DNA of 64,000 nt from Aralia elata (taxonomy: Eukaryota; Streptophyta; Magnoliopsida; Apiales; Araliaceae), in contig JAVJAP010000103.1 of NCBI GenBank assembly GCA_034770075.1, forward strand, positions 248,001 through 312,000. The letters run 5' to 3'. Shown one piece after another: positions 46,837-58,657 of the stretch. The first letter of the stretch is position 1. Every line of letters starts with the position of its first letter. Under the pieces are notes generated by a model, which was not told where the DNA came from, ran no database searches, and saw only the letters and a list, made by a program, of their open reading frames with translations. A program made the position numbers and the translations under genes.

Positions 46837-48449
46837 TGTGACGCCCCCAAATCCGGGTTACCTTAACCTCGAATCTGGTGCATCACTATACAACTCATAC
46901 ACATACTATTAATAACTAATTGCGGAATAATCGAAATATTTACATTGATATAACATAAATACTCTTGTCCCAAGTCTCGATACCAAAACAAATACCTGAC
47001 ATAACATATTACACAAGGTCTAATACATAAGTCTGAATACAAGACACAACTTAATACATAATCTCTAAACGAGTCTTAATAGATAACATAAATCATAACA
47101 TAGTAGGACAAAGCTAATCCGTAGTTTTGCCTTTGCCTTAATCCTTTCCTTAGCTCTCGCCTCTATGGGTAACCACTGAAATATTTTAAGGAAAGCAAGG
47201 GTGAGCAATAAGTTTGCCCAGCAAGTATAACAATAAAGATAATGCATGATCAAAAGTAAGATTTCTCTAGTTTTAATACAAATCTCTGTTATTACTGATG
47301 AGTCACTATGGACTGGATGAATATCAAATGAATTAAAGGATTTCAAATTGTTTCAATTGCAGGAATCATTGAGTGGCCACCATGACACTTATCTTTTATT
47401 AAAATTAACAGTGTTACACTATTAACTCCACAACAACAAATATAGGTACAATATGTGATCAGCCTAAAATACCCGGCGTTATGCATAAGCCTCAAACGTT
47501 CTACTTACGCGCGTGTCGGTTCCCCGACTAAAAATATATGTTTCCCTACTATGAGGGTTGTTCATCTCTGCAAAGAGTCCGCACCAAAACAATTGGTTTG
47601 GATAGCTTTCTAAATCATGGACATTAGCCTAGCCGAATCAAATGGCATTGACACTCTTTGTAAACAGTTCATGGATAATGTGAACTTAAAAGCTTTAACA
47701 GTTTATGTCAATAACATATCTTGACCGCTTGTGTAAATATGAAAGATTCGCATAAGTATGGAATTCACACAATAATATATGTATTACGTAAATATGAACT
47801 TTGAACATTAAATAACATCCATAAGAATATACTCGAATGAAGTTGATAAGCTTGCCTTGAACGAGGACTAGACAAGGATTAGAAAACTTGCTCAATACAC
47901 TACATTGGTGTAATTTAGGAAAATATAGAATAGTTGTTCAATACCAATTTAAACAAGAATTAGAAAACTTGCACAATATACGTCTTTTGTATAAGATAAG
48001 AAACTTGCATTCAATACCGAAAATAAATGAAGTTAGAGAACTTGCCCATCACAAGGGTTAGACAAGGGGTAAAGAAGAACTTGCCTTAAGCGCTTGCTAC
48101 TAATCGACGTTAATCGTCCTTCAAATATGTCCTACACATTTAAACACATATTCACACACCAATTAGTCTCGCAATAAACACCAAACATTGGCTTAATCAA
48201 CACATTATATTCATTACGAACATTGATTGCCACTACGACTACCCAAACGGGGGTCTCGCTCACCGGTGAAAGCCAAACGAAAAATGCAACTAAGCTATTC
48301 ATTTCATTAAGCAAATCTCACGTGACTTAGTCATTTCATGCTTGGTTATCCAGTTAATAACATGCTTCATGTATTACTACTTAAGAGGCTCATATACACT
48401 TGCCTCAAGCTTCAGTTTTAAAAAAAAACAACTTGGCGACTCTGCAGCA

Positions 48450-48500
48450 CAGCGTAGCCGCGCTGCTTTTTGGACTGGGAGTAGCGCGGCCGCGCTACTC
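48450..48500. repeat. Paired GC-rich palindromes, third set
   Basis: A degraded CAGCG/CGCTG palindrome (48450-48465) and, 29 bp on, a perfect 22-bp palindrome (48479-48500, half-site GAGTAGCGCGG). The A/T pair replaces the G/C pair of the other copies on both arms. Confidence 0.9.
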
Positions 48501-48679
48501 CTCCTGTAGCTATTTTCTGGTTTATTTCCTACTCTAACCAACCCCTAGATGCTTGGAGTAAGTCTAACATTATACTAACATGTCATACATATGCTTTGGG
48601 GTATTTACAACATGCTAGGTCTGTGCAAACACACATCGAATCAAGAAAACAAAGCAGCATAACATTTCATTCCTGCAGA

Positions 48680-48731
48680 CCAGCGCGGTCGCGCTGGTTT
48701 TAAGCTTGGGAGTGGCGCGGCCGCGCCACTC
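48680..48731. repeat. Paired GC-rich palindromes, fourth set
   Basis: CCAGCGCG-GT-CGCGCTGG (48680-48697) and a perfect 22-bp palindrome (48710-48731, half-site GAGTGGCGCGG), 30 bp apart start to start. Confidence 0.9.
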
Positions 48732-50053
48732 TGCATCCAGGGAGTTCCCAGGTTCTGCTCTTGTAGAACCTCAATCCAAAATGTTTGTTCCCTTCTCATT
48801 TGCTTGTTAGCCATTACACAACAAGTCTATATGACTTAAAACATGCTTTTATTACCCAACTAAGCAACATAACATCATTTTAACAATTAATCAACACTAG
48901 TTCTCATAATCTTTAGAGAAATCATTCTCTTTAACATTAAATCAAATAGTTGATGGGCATAAGTTGGAAACTCATATTGGAGTGCGGTTTCATTATGTTC
49001 TAGTCCAGATTTCCAAATGAAATCATTACCCACAACTTCATAACACATTATGGGCATACACAAACAAGCATACAACCAACCATAAACTAAATTTTCATCA
49101 AACTATAAGAATTGTCCAAATCAGTCCATATATGTCCAACAGTCCATTCTTGCTCCTTATGCATAGGTTTTGATTCTCAATCATTGTTCCACTTTCATTG
49201 ACTATTAATAAGGCTTTTAAAGAGTTAACAACATTCATATATATTCATGAACTAACTCAACCATAACAGCTACATTACTCCAACAAGCAATCAAGCAAAC
49301 TAGAAACTTGGAAATATTATGGAAATGAGTTTGATTAATCATTGCATACCTCTTGGAGCTTCTTCTAAGGATGATAAATGGATTAATACTCAGCTGCTAC
49401 ACCACTCCTTCTTCTTCCTCAAACCACCCTCCCCATGTTCGGGGACTCCCCCTCCCTTCTCCCTAATTGTTCCATGCTCTCTTTTGCTCTCCCAAATGCA
49501 AGAATTGGCTTCTCCTAAGATGTTCTTATTCCCCTTGTTCCTTCTCCTCACATTCCTCTCTTCCCGTGTTCTTCTTCTTCACTCAATTGCAGCTGATGAT
49601 TTAACCTACTTCCCTCATGAGTCATGGGTTGGGTCATGGGTCGGGTCGCTGGTCATGGATCATGGGTTTGGGCCACCCTTAAGTAATTTGGGGCTTCTAA
49701 TTAAATCCCAATTTGGCAAAAATAAAATCCAACACTTGGATTATTAATCCTCCACATTAACACTATGAAAAAAATTAGAAAATTAGAAATAAACGAAAAA
49801 GACATTTTTGGGGCGAATAGTGCCCACGCGAATAGTACCCCATGAATGAAATTTTAGCGATATTTCTCCGAAATCATTTTAATAAGTCCCACCAAATAAC
49901 AACACTTAATATCATTGCAAACACATAATCTAGGCTATTATATAACCTTTAATCACATCACATAGAATAATATTAATAAAAATTCTTTTTATTAAATAAT
50001 ATACGTAAGCTTATATTACAAATCCATACAAAATTCCCGGTCGTTACAGGTTG

Positions 50054-53000
50054 TGTGACAACCTGGGTTATGTGAATGCATAAAATTTTACGTGTTATAA
50101 TTTTGTTTAAGTGAATAATTGATTTCGCATAGCGTCGCTAAATCAATATTCACGGGGCACGTTTCCCGAGGCACTATTCATGCCAGATATTTTTGTGTCT
50201 TTTCGACTTTAATAAATTTCATAAATACGTGTATGCGTATGAATAATTTTTTCAAGTGTCAGAAAATTTATTTGAAGTGATACGTGATTTTATCCGTATC
50301 CGAAATTTATTAAATGGGTGTTCTGAATATTTGGATAAATCCCTTAATAATTATTTTTACCCATCCCAATATGTATGGTAATACCCATTTTAATGTTGGG
50401 TAGAGTTATTTACCAGTTTTGGTACAAAAATGGGAGTTTTCGGATATATTTTTGGTGTTTTCGGGTATTTATTTTGGCTTGTTATTCCAAGTGGGAACCA
50501 CAAAACCATTTTCCACCAATCAAATTGCTAGGAATGAGTGAGTAGGGGGGGAGTATTGCCGACAAGTGGAATTTCCACCTTGAGCCACTCCCATTTTTCT
50601 CCCACTTCTCCCTAATTCATTCCACTTCTCCCAAATCATTCAAACATTCATTCTCGCTTGCATTCCACACTCCTCCCATTCCCATCAGCTGATAGAGAGA
50701 GAGAAAGAGAGAGAGTTTCAAAGAAGGAAGAGAAAGAAGTCGCTGGAGTTCGCCGAAAAAAAGAGAAGAAGGTCGCCGGAAAAAGCAAGGAAGAAGAAGG
50801 AGAAGGCACGGGTGGAAGAATAAGAGGATTCAAGCAAGGAGAACCCCCTAAACAAAGCCTACCCAAACTCCTTAACATCTAGGAAGGATTTACAGAGGTA
50901 AACAATCAATCAAATCTATTCCATGTAAAGATTTTCAAGTTTTTCTTAGTTTTGAGCTCTTAAGCTTGTGGGTCAGATTTTTGGTGATTCTTGGTGTTTT
51001 TGTTTGTTGTGATTGTTTGTAAATATTGTCAAGAGACTATATAAGCCATTAATAACATCAAAGTGGAAAAAAAAACGAAAAAAATCCTTACCTTGGCTTA
51101 ATGGAGCAAGAACAATGGAGTTTGGACATGAACATGGACTGTTGGACGAATTTAGAGGACGTTGTAGCTATGTTTCCTAGCTTGTTGTGTTTATTTGTTG
51201 TTGTCATATTGTAGTTCTAAGGGTTATAAGGTGAACACAACTGGAATTGAGTAAAAAGATGTAAAACCGAAGATTTGGTGATGATTTTTGTAAAGAACAC
51301 GAAGAACACCAAGAACACGAAAGTATAACATGAGTTGATACTTTGGCCTATGATTTGCTTATGTTAGTGTTAATGGATAACTCTGAATTTTTGATATGTT
51401 ATAGCCCCATGTCTTAGGAGTCCATAGAGTCCGGAACGGACCAATTGGAACGTGTATTGAGGGAGTTATGATGCTTGGAAGCAAGATAGGTCTAGAACAC
51501 CAAAACAGAGCATTCCGGAAAACAAACGGGTTGGGGACTCAGGCCGAGCGCCTAAGGCGCTGGCTAGGCGCTGGCCACGAGTCCAGATACTATGAGAGAG
51601 CACTTTAGGCGCTGGTCATAGGCCATTTTGAGTGCCTAAGGCGCTGAACAAGAGACTGTGCAAATAGCTTCAATGTCCTTTAGTAAAATGGGTATAACTT
51701 TCTCATACGAACTCGGATTGAGGTGATTTAGGATGATTCAGAAAGAGAGCGAGTAGACCTACAACTTTTGTTCTTTAAGTTTTTCAATTTGAGGTCTGTA
51801 GCATTGTCTAAATTGGCTATTTGGAGGACTGATGTGTAATTGGGGGCAATCGGAGGGTGTCGGGCATGCGCGTAAGCACATGTAATGCTCCCAACATTGT
51901 AAAATGTTGTCCTAAGTTCTAAAACATGAATGCTACGATTATAATGATACTCATTATTAACCAATGAGTATTAGATAAATCGAATGGGCGGGCTAGGCGT
52001 ACGCAATTGCGTATCGCTCGGGCGTTCGCGTAGTCAAGCTTGGCGTATAGACGTGCAAGCGTCGTAACGCCGTAACTAATGTGTATAATATTGTTTAATA
52101 TTATGTTTGTAATAAGAATGAAACATCATAGAGTAGTCTAAACTATTATTTGATATCCGGTATGTGACTAATTGTTATGTGCATATGTACTTAATTGTGT
52201 AGGATATTAAGGAGCGTGTGTTGTAATATTGTAGTAGACGCACCAGGCAAGTTTCCTAACGCTTGTCTAACCCTTATGTTGGGAAAGTTTCCCTAACCTT
52301 ACTCGAATTATATTTTGAGTAGGTTTCATATTTTATACAGGTGTTGTATATTGTTGCAAGTTTCATGACTCAAATGGAGTTATTACTTTTGAATCATATT
52401 AGTGGATTAATTATTGTCAATTACTCCACCTCCAAGATAATTATTGATATTCGCAGCTTATGCGTTTAAAGTCATTATTTGTTATTGGATTGTCAAAACA
52501 TTTAAGTTCTTCATTCATGAACTGTTTACGGAAATAGTCTACGCCATTTGTTTCGGCTAGACATGTACATGTTATTATTTAAAAGCTATCCAAACCAGTA
52601 GTTGGTACGGATTCTTGGACTTAGAGAGCAACCCTTATTAGGGGATTATAATGTGTCGGTTATTCGATGCAGTCAGAGTTAAATGTTATGCATATACATG
52701 GTGTACAAAAGGCTGATCCCCTCGAGTACAACTGACGGGGCCAGGTTTTTAAAAGAGTTAGTTGAATGATTGACTCTTTGGCCAAGTTCATGGTCGATTG
52801 GACCACTCAGCAGTAAATAATCAATATTCATTGTTTCATTTGAACTTTGTTTATGTTATTTTAGCTATTTCACCAATGTTCATAAATTGTTGATCTATAC
52901 GCTATTAGTCTTATTCATTCATGATATATCTCCTTTATTCATTTTAAACTTGCTGAGCAAAGTAGTTGCTCACCCTTGCTATATCATGAACCTATTGCAG

Positions 53001-53285
53001 TTAAGCTGGGGAGTTCAAAAGCGGACAAAGGCATAGGAAAGCTTAAGGAATAGTTATATGACTATCCCGTTATGTAATCGTGGAATCGTTTTGTAATATT
53101 ATTGTACTCTGCGATGTATTATATTAAAGGTTATAGACCTTGGGACCGTAGTAAACCTTTTGTAATGAACAACATATGTTTATTTATTCCGCATTAGTTA
53201 ACTTATGTTGTTTAAAGGTGTATGGATGTATTTTATCGTGAGCACCAAATTCGAGGTATTGGTACCTAAATTTGGGGGTGTCACA
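50054..53285 (+). mobile_element. Tekay chromovirus 5' LTR, segment 2 of 2
   Basis: With 46729-46836 it makes a 3340-bp LTR ending GGGGGTGTCACA at 53285. Contents: purine-rich leader (50690-50830), donor-like AGAGGTAAAC (50898), a GC-rich cassette with AGCGCC-TAA-GGCGCT (51547-51561, again near 51635), the GGTACGGATTCTTGGAC block (52600), the hairpin GAGCAA-AGTAG-TTGCTC (52955-52971), TATTGCAG (near 52995) and the CCGCATTAGTT end block. In a 245-bp sample it differs from the 3' LTR at about 15 positions, so this insertion is clearly older than the LARD-like one. Confidence 0.95.
52955..52971 (+). other. Conserved LTR hairpin (reference copy)
   Basis: GAGCAA-AGTAG-TTGCTC followed by ACCCTTGC, 315 bp before the LTR end. 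Nine LTRs or LTR copies in the window have an equivalent; positions are given in the findings. Confidence 0.85.
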
Positions 53286-53288
53286 GGT

Positions 53289-53300
53289 TGGTATCAGAGC
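53289..53300 (+). other. Primer-binding site, tRNA-iMet type
   Basis: TGGTATCAGAGC, exact initiator tRNA-Met complement, three bases after the Tekay 5' LTR. Confidence 0.95.
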
Positions 53301-54177
53301 TTTAGATTATAAACTTTAGGAATGCGAAACCTAGGTTATAACTTTAGTATTAAACTCGTATTGAGTATGCTAGGTGATGGGTCAAGGAGATCCATTGAGT
53401 CGAGTTGTGTTCGGAGGTGAATTGTGGAAATTCATCAACCGAGTTTGTACATAATGAAATATAAATTCATCCCATCAATGAATGTATTTTTGTTATGGTA
53501 CTATCTGTGTTGATTGTCTGTGATTTCTTTGTTGAGGCTGTAGGATGCCTTAGTTTAGCCAGTCGAGTTGGGGCATGGAGCTCCTATTTAGTTGAGTACC
53601 CTCTTACATCACCTATTGGCGAGAGATGTTGAGTGGAGCAGTAGGCTAGAGCAGTCGGAGCAATGGGAAGCAAGCCTACAAGTAGAGGTGGAGGCTCGGC
53701 GAACCCAGTTAGAGAAGGATGAATAGAATTGGCTATGCATTTAGCATGGCGAGTAGTAGGTGGATAGATGGTGTGCACCATCATCCAGTTGAGAAGGGAC
53801 AGACTCATCTCACCTTGAGTCGAGAGTTAATGACCCAGTTAGGGCAGGTGGAGTATGTTAGCGCTGCGGAGCGCAGTATACTTGGTTAGACTATCTTGGT
53901 TGTATGCCTAACAGTATGTGATTTGTGTTTGTAAACCCCAACCTTAGTTTATGTTAGGGGTGGTTGTTAGTAGTAAATCCCCACCTTTTAGTGGTGTTAA
54001 GGGATGGATGATGTCATTCATAGTTGTATGCTATAGAGTAATCATATGTGATTTTTTAACTGTTAGCACATGAGTATAAACGTTTGTGTTACGTGTGTTG
54101 CTTTATTGTCGCTCTAGAATAGATGCGTACAAGGTGTGACGAGATTATAACGTTAAGTGTTTTCTATTAAACAGACA
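53301..54177 (+). mobile_element. Tekay element 5' leader
   Basis: Untranslated stretch between PBS and gag. It carries CAGAGCTTTAGATTATAAAC after the PBS and degenerate sequence at 53590-53880 with CCAGTTNGGGCA-like repeats. No coding sequence recognised. Confidence 0.7.
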
Positions 54178-55200
54178 ATGCCACCGAGAAGACAACCCCG
54201 ATACACAAGGGTGGAAGAGTCGGTGAATAATGAGGAGGGTCAGACAGACCCTATAAGGGCTTTTGTGAACTTATTAGCCGAAGCAATGCAGGGCAGACAA
54301 GCCGCTGCGGTTGATCAGCTAGGAAGTCACATGGCGAACTTTAAGGACTTCAAATTAGTAGGGCCACCGGAGTTTCGTGCGACTACGGATCCGATTGAAG
54401 CCCAGACATGGATAGAAGAAATGGAAAAAGTTTTCGAGGTCGCACGAGTGGCCGAAGAACAGAAGACGTCTTTTCCACTTTCATGATGAAAGGTGAGGCA
54501 AATTACTAGTGGAAGGAAAACAAAGGTTGAGCTGGGAAAGGCACGATTGCATGGGCTCGTTTCAAGGAGCTGTTTTTCAAAAATTACTTTCTAGCAAGCA
54601 CGCAGGCAAGTATGGAGATAAAGTTCTTGGAACTAAAGCAAGGAGGCATGTCAGTTGCGGAGTGTGCCACAAAATTTAACGAGTTAGCTAGGTTTGCTCC
54701 ACATCAGGTGGACACCGAAGCTAGGCAAGCGAAGAGATTTGAACAAGGGTTGAAGCCTAAGGTTGCAGTTTTGTAGATCAACATATTTTCTTCGTTACTT
54801 GAGAAAGCAATCATTGCTCAGGGAGGAAATGAAGCTTTGACAAAGCACAACCAAGATCAAAAAAAGAAGAAGAGCCATGATGGTCATAAGGAAGGTAGCA
54901 GTGGGGGAAGTAACCCAAATAAGAGAAAATGGAACGATAGTCAGATGTCAGAAAGCAAGTCCGGAGGGGATGCAAAGAAGGGCAATAAATGCGAGAAATG
55001 TGGAAGGAATCACTTTGGAGGATGCATGAAAGGAAACGGAGTTTGTTTTAACTGTGGTCAACCGGGGCACATTGCCCCACAATGCCCAAAGGCGAAGGTA
55101 GGAAGTTGTTTTTCTTGTGGCTCTTCAGATCATCAGAAGAAGGATTGCCTAAAGAGGAAGAGCGATGCAGACAGTGCTAACCAAGGGAACAACAGTAAGC
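54178..55200 (+). pseudogene. gag: Tekay chromovirus gag, broken
   Basis: Starts MPPRRQPRYTR at 54178, the usual gag opening of this clade; 54157 is only a GTG. The N-terminal frame runs to a stop at 54484-54486, after which the homologous reading continues in another frame (a frameshift near 54470), with further stops at 54507, 54528 and 54774. The capsid region includes MKGEANY, ARFKELFFKNYF and GMSVAECATKFNEL. Three CCHC-type zinc knuckles follow (54990-55150): CX2CX3HX3C, then two CX2CX4HX4C. Basic Lys-rich stretch at 54855-54980. It would bind and package element RNA if intact. Confidence 0.93.
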
Positions 55201-55560
55201 TGACTATCGGAGGACCAGCACAGCAGAACAGACTAGTAGCACGCACCTTCAACATGGCAGTGCAGGATGCGATGGAATCGAAGGACGTGGTGTCAGGTAT
55301 TATTTCAATCAATAATATCAGTGCATATGTATTATTTGATTCGGGTGCTACCTGTTCCTTTGTTTCAAAAGATTTTGCTAAACGGTTAAACTTACCTCGT
55401 GAGATATTAGAGAATCCTATGAATGTGGAAGTAGCTAATAAATAAGTTATTCCTATGGAATTAGTTCATAGAAATTGTTGTGCTGAGATAAACGGGTATA
55501 AACTGAGCGTAGATTTAATTCCGATACGACAAGGAGAATTTGATGTAATTCGTGGGATGG
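55201..55560 (+). pseudogene. pol: Aspartic protease domain of the Tekay polyprotein
   Basis: In the same frame as the C-terminal half of gag, consistent with one gag-pol reading frame. The catalytic motif is FDSGATCSFVS with its Asp codon at 55338. It is interrupted by TAA at 55443-55445 and continues with IPIRQGEFDVIRGMDWL (ending near 55567), the flap/hydrophobic end of this protease family. It would process the polyprotein. Confidence 0.9.
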
Positions 55561-55779
55561 ATTGGTTGTCTAATCATGGAGCTGTGATTGACTATCAGAA
55601 GAAATGTATACACCTAAAGACTCCGAATAAGTCGAAGGCCGTATTCTACGGCAGTAAATCGCCGAGACAATCTTGTTGTCTGTCGATGATGCAAGTGAAG
55701 AAATTGCTAAGGAAAGGTTGCATAGGTTCTCTAGCACATGTGGTTGATACTCAAAGAGTAGGGAGTGAAATGGGTCAGA

Positions 55780-56620
55780 TACCTGTAGTAAGGGAATTCC
55801 CAGATGTTTTCCCATATGAGTTACCGGGTTTACCGCCGGATAGAGAAGTGGAATTTGTGATCGACTTGGTACCGGGAACCGCACCGATCTCAAAGGCACC
55901 GTATAGGATGGCACCGGTGGAGATGAAAGAACTGATGGTTCAACTACAGGAGTTGCTAAACAAGGGGTATATTCGTCCGAGTGTATCTCCGTGGGGAGCG
56001 CCAATACTGTTCGTGAAGAAGAAGTATGGATCGTTAAGGCTCTGTATTGACTATAGGGAACTGAATAAGGTTACCATTAAGAACAAGTATCCGCTGCCCA
56101 GAATTGATGATCTGTTTGACCAGTTGAAGGGAGCAAAATACTTTTCGAAGATTGACTTGAGAACGGGATATCACCAACTGAAGGTGAGGCGGGAGGATAT
56201 TCCAAAGACAATATTCAGAACTTGATATGGACACTTTAAGTTTCTGGTGATGTCGTTTGGGCTAACGAACGCGCCAGCAGCATTTATGGACATGATGAAC
56301 AGAGTGTTCAAGCAATACCTAGATAAATTTTTTGTCGTTTTCATAGATGACATCCTAGTCTACTCAAAGACGGAGGAGGAACACGTCGAGCATTTGAGGA
56401 TAGCCCTGGAAACGCTGAGAAGGGAGAAGCTATATGTAAAGTTTTCCAAGTGTGAATTTTGGCTATAAAGGGTGCAGTTTTTGGGGCACGTAATTGACAA
56501 GGATGGTGTATCAGTGGATCCTGCCAAGGTAGAATTAGTGATAAACTGGGAACAGCCGAAGACGCCAACAGAAGTCCAAAGTTTCTTGGGATTAGCAATT
56601 TACTATCGGAGATTTATTCA
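55780..56620 (+). pseudogene. pol: Reverse transcriptase domain of the Tekay polyprotein
   Basis: Same frame as the protease. Recognisable blocks: FPDVFPYELPGLPP, GTAPISKAPYRMAP, LCIDYRELN, KIDLRTGYHQ, SFGLTNAPAAFM and the catalytic VFIDDILVYSK (near 56337-56370), then FLGHVIDKDG. Stops at 56223 (TGA, where this family normally has Arg) and 56466 (TAA). The catalytic residues are kept but no full-length enzyme could be made. Confidence 0.95.
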
Positions 56621-56639
56621 GAATTTTTCGAAGATAGCG

Positions 56640-57115
56640 ACGCCGTTGACGAATATGACAAGGAAAACTATAAAGTTTGTATGGACGGATAAGTGCGAAG
56701 AGAGTTTCTTGGAGTTTAAGAAGAAACTTAGTGAAGCACCTGTGTTATCACTACCAGATAATACAGGGGGATTTGTGGTGTACAGTGATGCGTCACACAA
56801 AGGCCTTGGATGCATGTTGATGCAGCATGGGAAGGTCATTGCATACGCGTCACGGCAGCTGAAGGACTATGAGAAGGGATATCCGACTCATGACCTGGAA
56901 CTAGCGGCAGTGGTGTTTGCTCTAAAGATTTGGAGGCACTATCTATATGGGGAGAAGTGTGAGATACACACAGACCACAAAAGTCTGAAGTATATCTTCA
57001 CTCAGAAGGAGCTAAATATGAGGTAGTGACGATGGTTGGAGTTGATCAAGGATTATGATTGTGAAATTCTGTACCATCCCGGTAAGGCCAATGTAGTAGC
57101 CGATGCTCTAAGTAG
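56640..57115 (+). pseudogene. pol: RNase H domain of the Tekay polyprotein
   Basis: Follows RT in frame. Includes VVYSDASHKGLGCMLMQ (first catalytic Asp), HDLELAAVVFALKIWRHYLYG (Glu) and IHTDHKSLKYIF (Asp). Adjacent stops TAG and TGA at 57024-57029 break it before YHPGKANVVADALSRK, which contains the last conserved Asp. It would degrade RNA in the RNA:DNA hybrid. Confidence 0.93.
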
Positions 57116-58480
57116 AAAGGGTAGAGATAAGTTGATGATGTTGACAGATCAAGAGGAATTGATAAAAGAAAAGGAAGGACTAGGGTTGGAAGTCAAGTAT
57201 CCGACAGATGCAGACGAGAAACTGTTCGCAGTGGAGGCGAGTCTGACTTTATTAGACAAGATAAAAGAGGCTCAAGGAAAGGATGACGAATGTGGTGCCA
57301 TAAGGGAGCGAATATCAAAGGGAGAGGAATTGAAGTACAAGTCTGATAGCACAGGATTGCTAAGGTTTGAAGGGAGGATCTGGATACCGATGGTTCCGCA
57401 GTTGAGAGAAGAGATTCAGCAGGAAGCTCATTCTATAAAGTATTCGATACACCGTGGTAGTACCAAGATGTATCAGGATTTGCACCAACATTTCTGGTGG
57501 CTGAACATGAAGAGGGAGGTCGCGGAATGTGTTGGGCGATGTTTGACATGTCAAAGGGTAAAAGCAGAACATCAGAAACCGGGCGGACTGCTACAACCGC
57601 TGGAGATTCCAGAGTGGAAGTGGGAGCATATCACGATGGATTTTATGACGGGGCTTCCACCAACTCAGAAGGGCTACGACGCGATCTGGGTGATCGTGGA
57701 TCGTTTAACTAAATCTGCACATGGAGGACATGCTTAGAGCTAGCAAAGTTATATGTGAAAGAAATTATGTCACGACATGGAGTACCAGTATCTATCGTGT
57801 CTGACAGAGATCCGCGTTTCACGTCAAATTTTTAGAAGAGCTTACAAGAAAGGTTGGGAACCTAGTTGAGGTTGAGTACGGCGTATCATCCTCAAACGGA
57901 TGGACAAAGAGAACGAACGATTCAAACACTGGAGGACATGCTTAGAGCATGTGTGATGGATTTTAAAGGCAGCTGGGATGACCACCTACCATTGGTGGAG
58001 TTTGCCTATAATAACAGTTATCATGCGAGTATTGGCATGCCGCCATACGAAGCATTATATGGGAAGAAGTGTCAAACACCTCTGTGTTGGGACGAAGTTG
58101 GTGAACGGAGACTGTTGGGACCTGAATTGGTGCAGCAGACCGTGGATGTCATCAAAGTGATAAGAGCTCGATTGGTAGCGGCTCAAGACTGACAGAAGAA
58201 ATATGCCGATTTGTATCGTCAGAAGCGAGACTTTGAAGTTGGCAGCTTTGTGTTTTTGAAGGTATCTCCTTGGATGGGGAAGATTAGATTTGGAAAGAAG
58301 GGGAAATTGAGTCCTAGGTTCGTAGGACCATTTGAAGTGTTAAAGAGGGTAGGTGAACTGGCGTACGAGGTAGCTCTACCTCCTGAACTTGAGCACATTC
58401 ATAATGTGTTTCATGTTTCTGTTTTACGAACATATAAACCCGACTACAAGCATGTGATATCCTATGAACTAATTCAAGTT
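57116..58480 (+). pseudogene. pol: Integrase of the Tekay polyprotein, broken by filler insertion
   Basis: The HHCC zinc region is at about 57425-57560 (AHSIKYSIHRG ... CLTCQ). The catalytic core opens with ITMDFMTGLPP (57630) and has SDRDPRFTSNF (57800) and the TLEDML Glu (57925). At 57722-57740 the expected sequence is replaced by a 19-bp copy of 57930-57948, after which the reading is in a different frame. Further stops at 57833, 57863 and 58190. The C-terminal part has GSFVFLKVSPWMGKIRFGKKGKLSPRFVGPFEV, a GPF-type module that binds DNA in this family. Confidence 0.93.
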
Positions 58481-58657
58481 AAGCGAGATTTGTCATATGA
58501 AGAGATTCCTGTCCAGATATTAGATAGGAAAGAGCAAACGTTAAGAAATAAGGTCATCCATTCGGTTAAAGTACTTTGGAGGAATCACGCAGCTGAAAAA
58601 GCTACGTGGGAGTTAGAAGAGAAGATGAGGAGGAATTATCCGCATCTTTTTGAGTGA
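58481..58657 (+). pseudogene. Chromodomain at the integrase C-terminus
   Basis: VQILDRKEQTLRNKVIHSVKVLWRNHAAEKATWELEEKMRRNYPHLFE, ending at the TGA 58655-58657. The YEEIPVQILD...VKVLWRNH...ATWE layout identifies a chromovirus of the Tekay/Del clade, whose chromodomain is thought to steer integration to heterochromatin. This stretch itself is undamaged, but everything upstream is broken. Confidence 0.92.

Larger units (their letters stand above)
46837..50048 (-). mobile_element. Solo Tekay-like gypsy LTR, reverse
   Basis: 3212 bp. Plus strand TGTGACGCCCCC ... CCGGTCGTTACA. Perfect TSD GGTTG at 46832-46836 and 50049-50053; the unbroken site survives in the Tekay 3' LTR at 58845-58849. Features on the minus strand: hairpin (47203-47219), the TTGGTGCGGACTC block (near 47580), two palindrome pairs (48450-48500 and 48680-48731), a purine-rich leader and donor-like AGAGGTATGCA near 49347. 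The 142-residue plus-strand frame at 49319-49747 is the complement of the leader, not a gene. Confidence 0.95.

Noticed and set aside
49319..49747. 142-residue plus-strand open frame with a hydrophobic stretch
   Set aside because: It is the complement of the purine-rich leader of the reversed solo LTR 46837-50048; its hydrophobicity comes from TTC/CTC-rich sequence and it starts next to the donor-like site.
50648..50882. Frames of 74-76 residues on both strands, repeated at 59445-59675
   Set aside because: They derive from the GA-rich leader present in both Tekay LTRs.
55443..55445. Programmed stop-codon readthrough between protease and RT
   Set aside because: Other stops of the same kind lie at 56223, 56466, 57024 and further on, so this is decay and not a regulated signal.
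55570..56839. Minus-strand frames of 60-144 residues opposite the Tekay pol gene
   Set aside because: They are antisense to clearly conserved RT and RNase H coding sequence.
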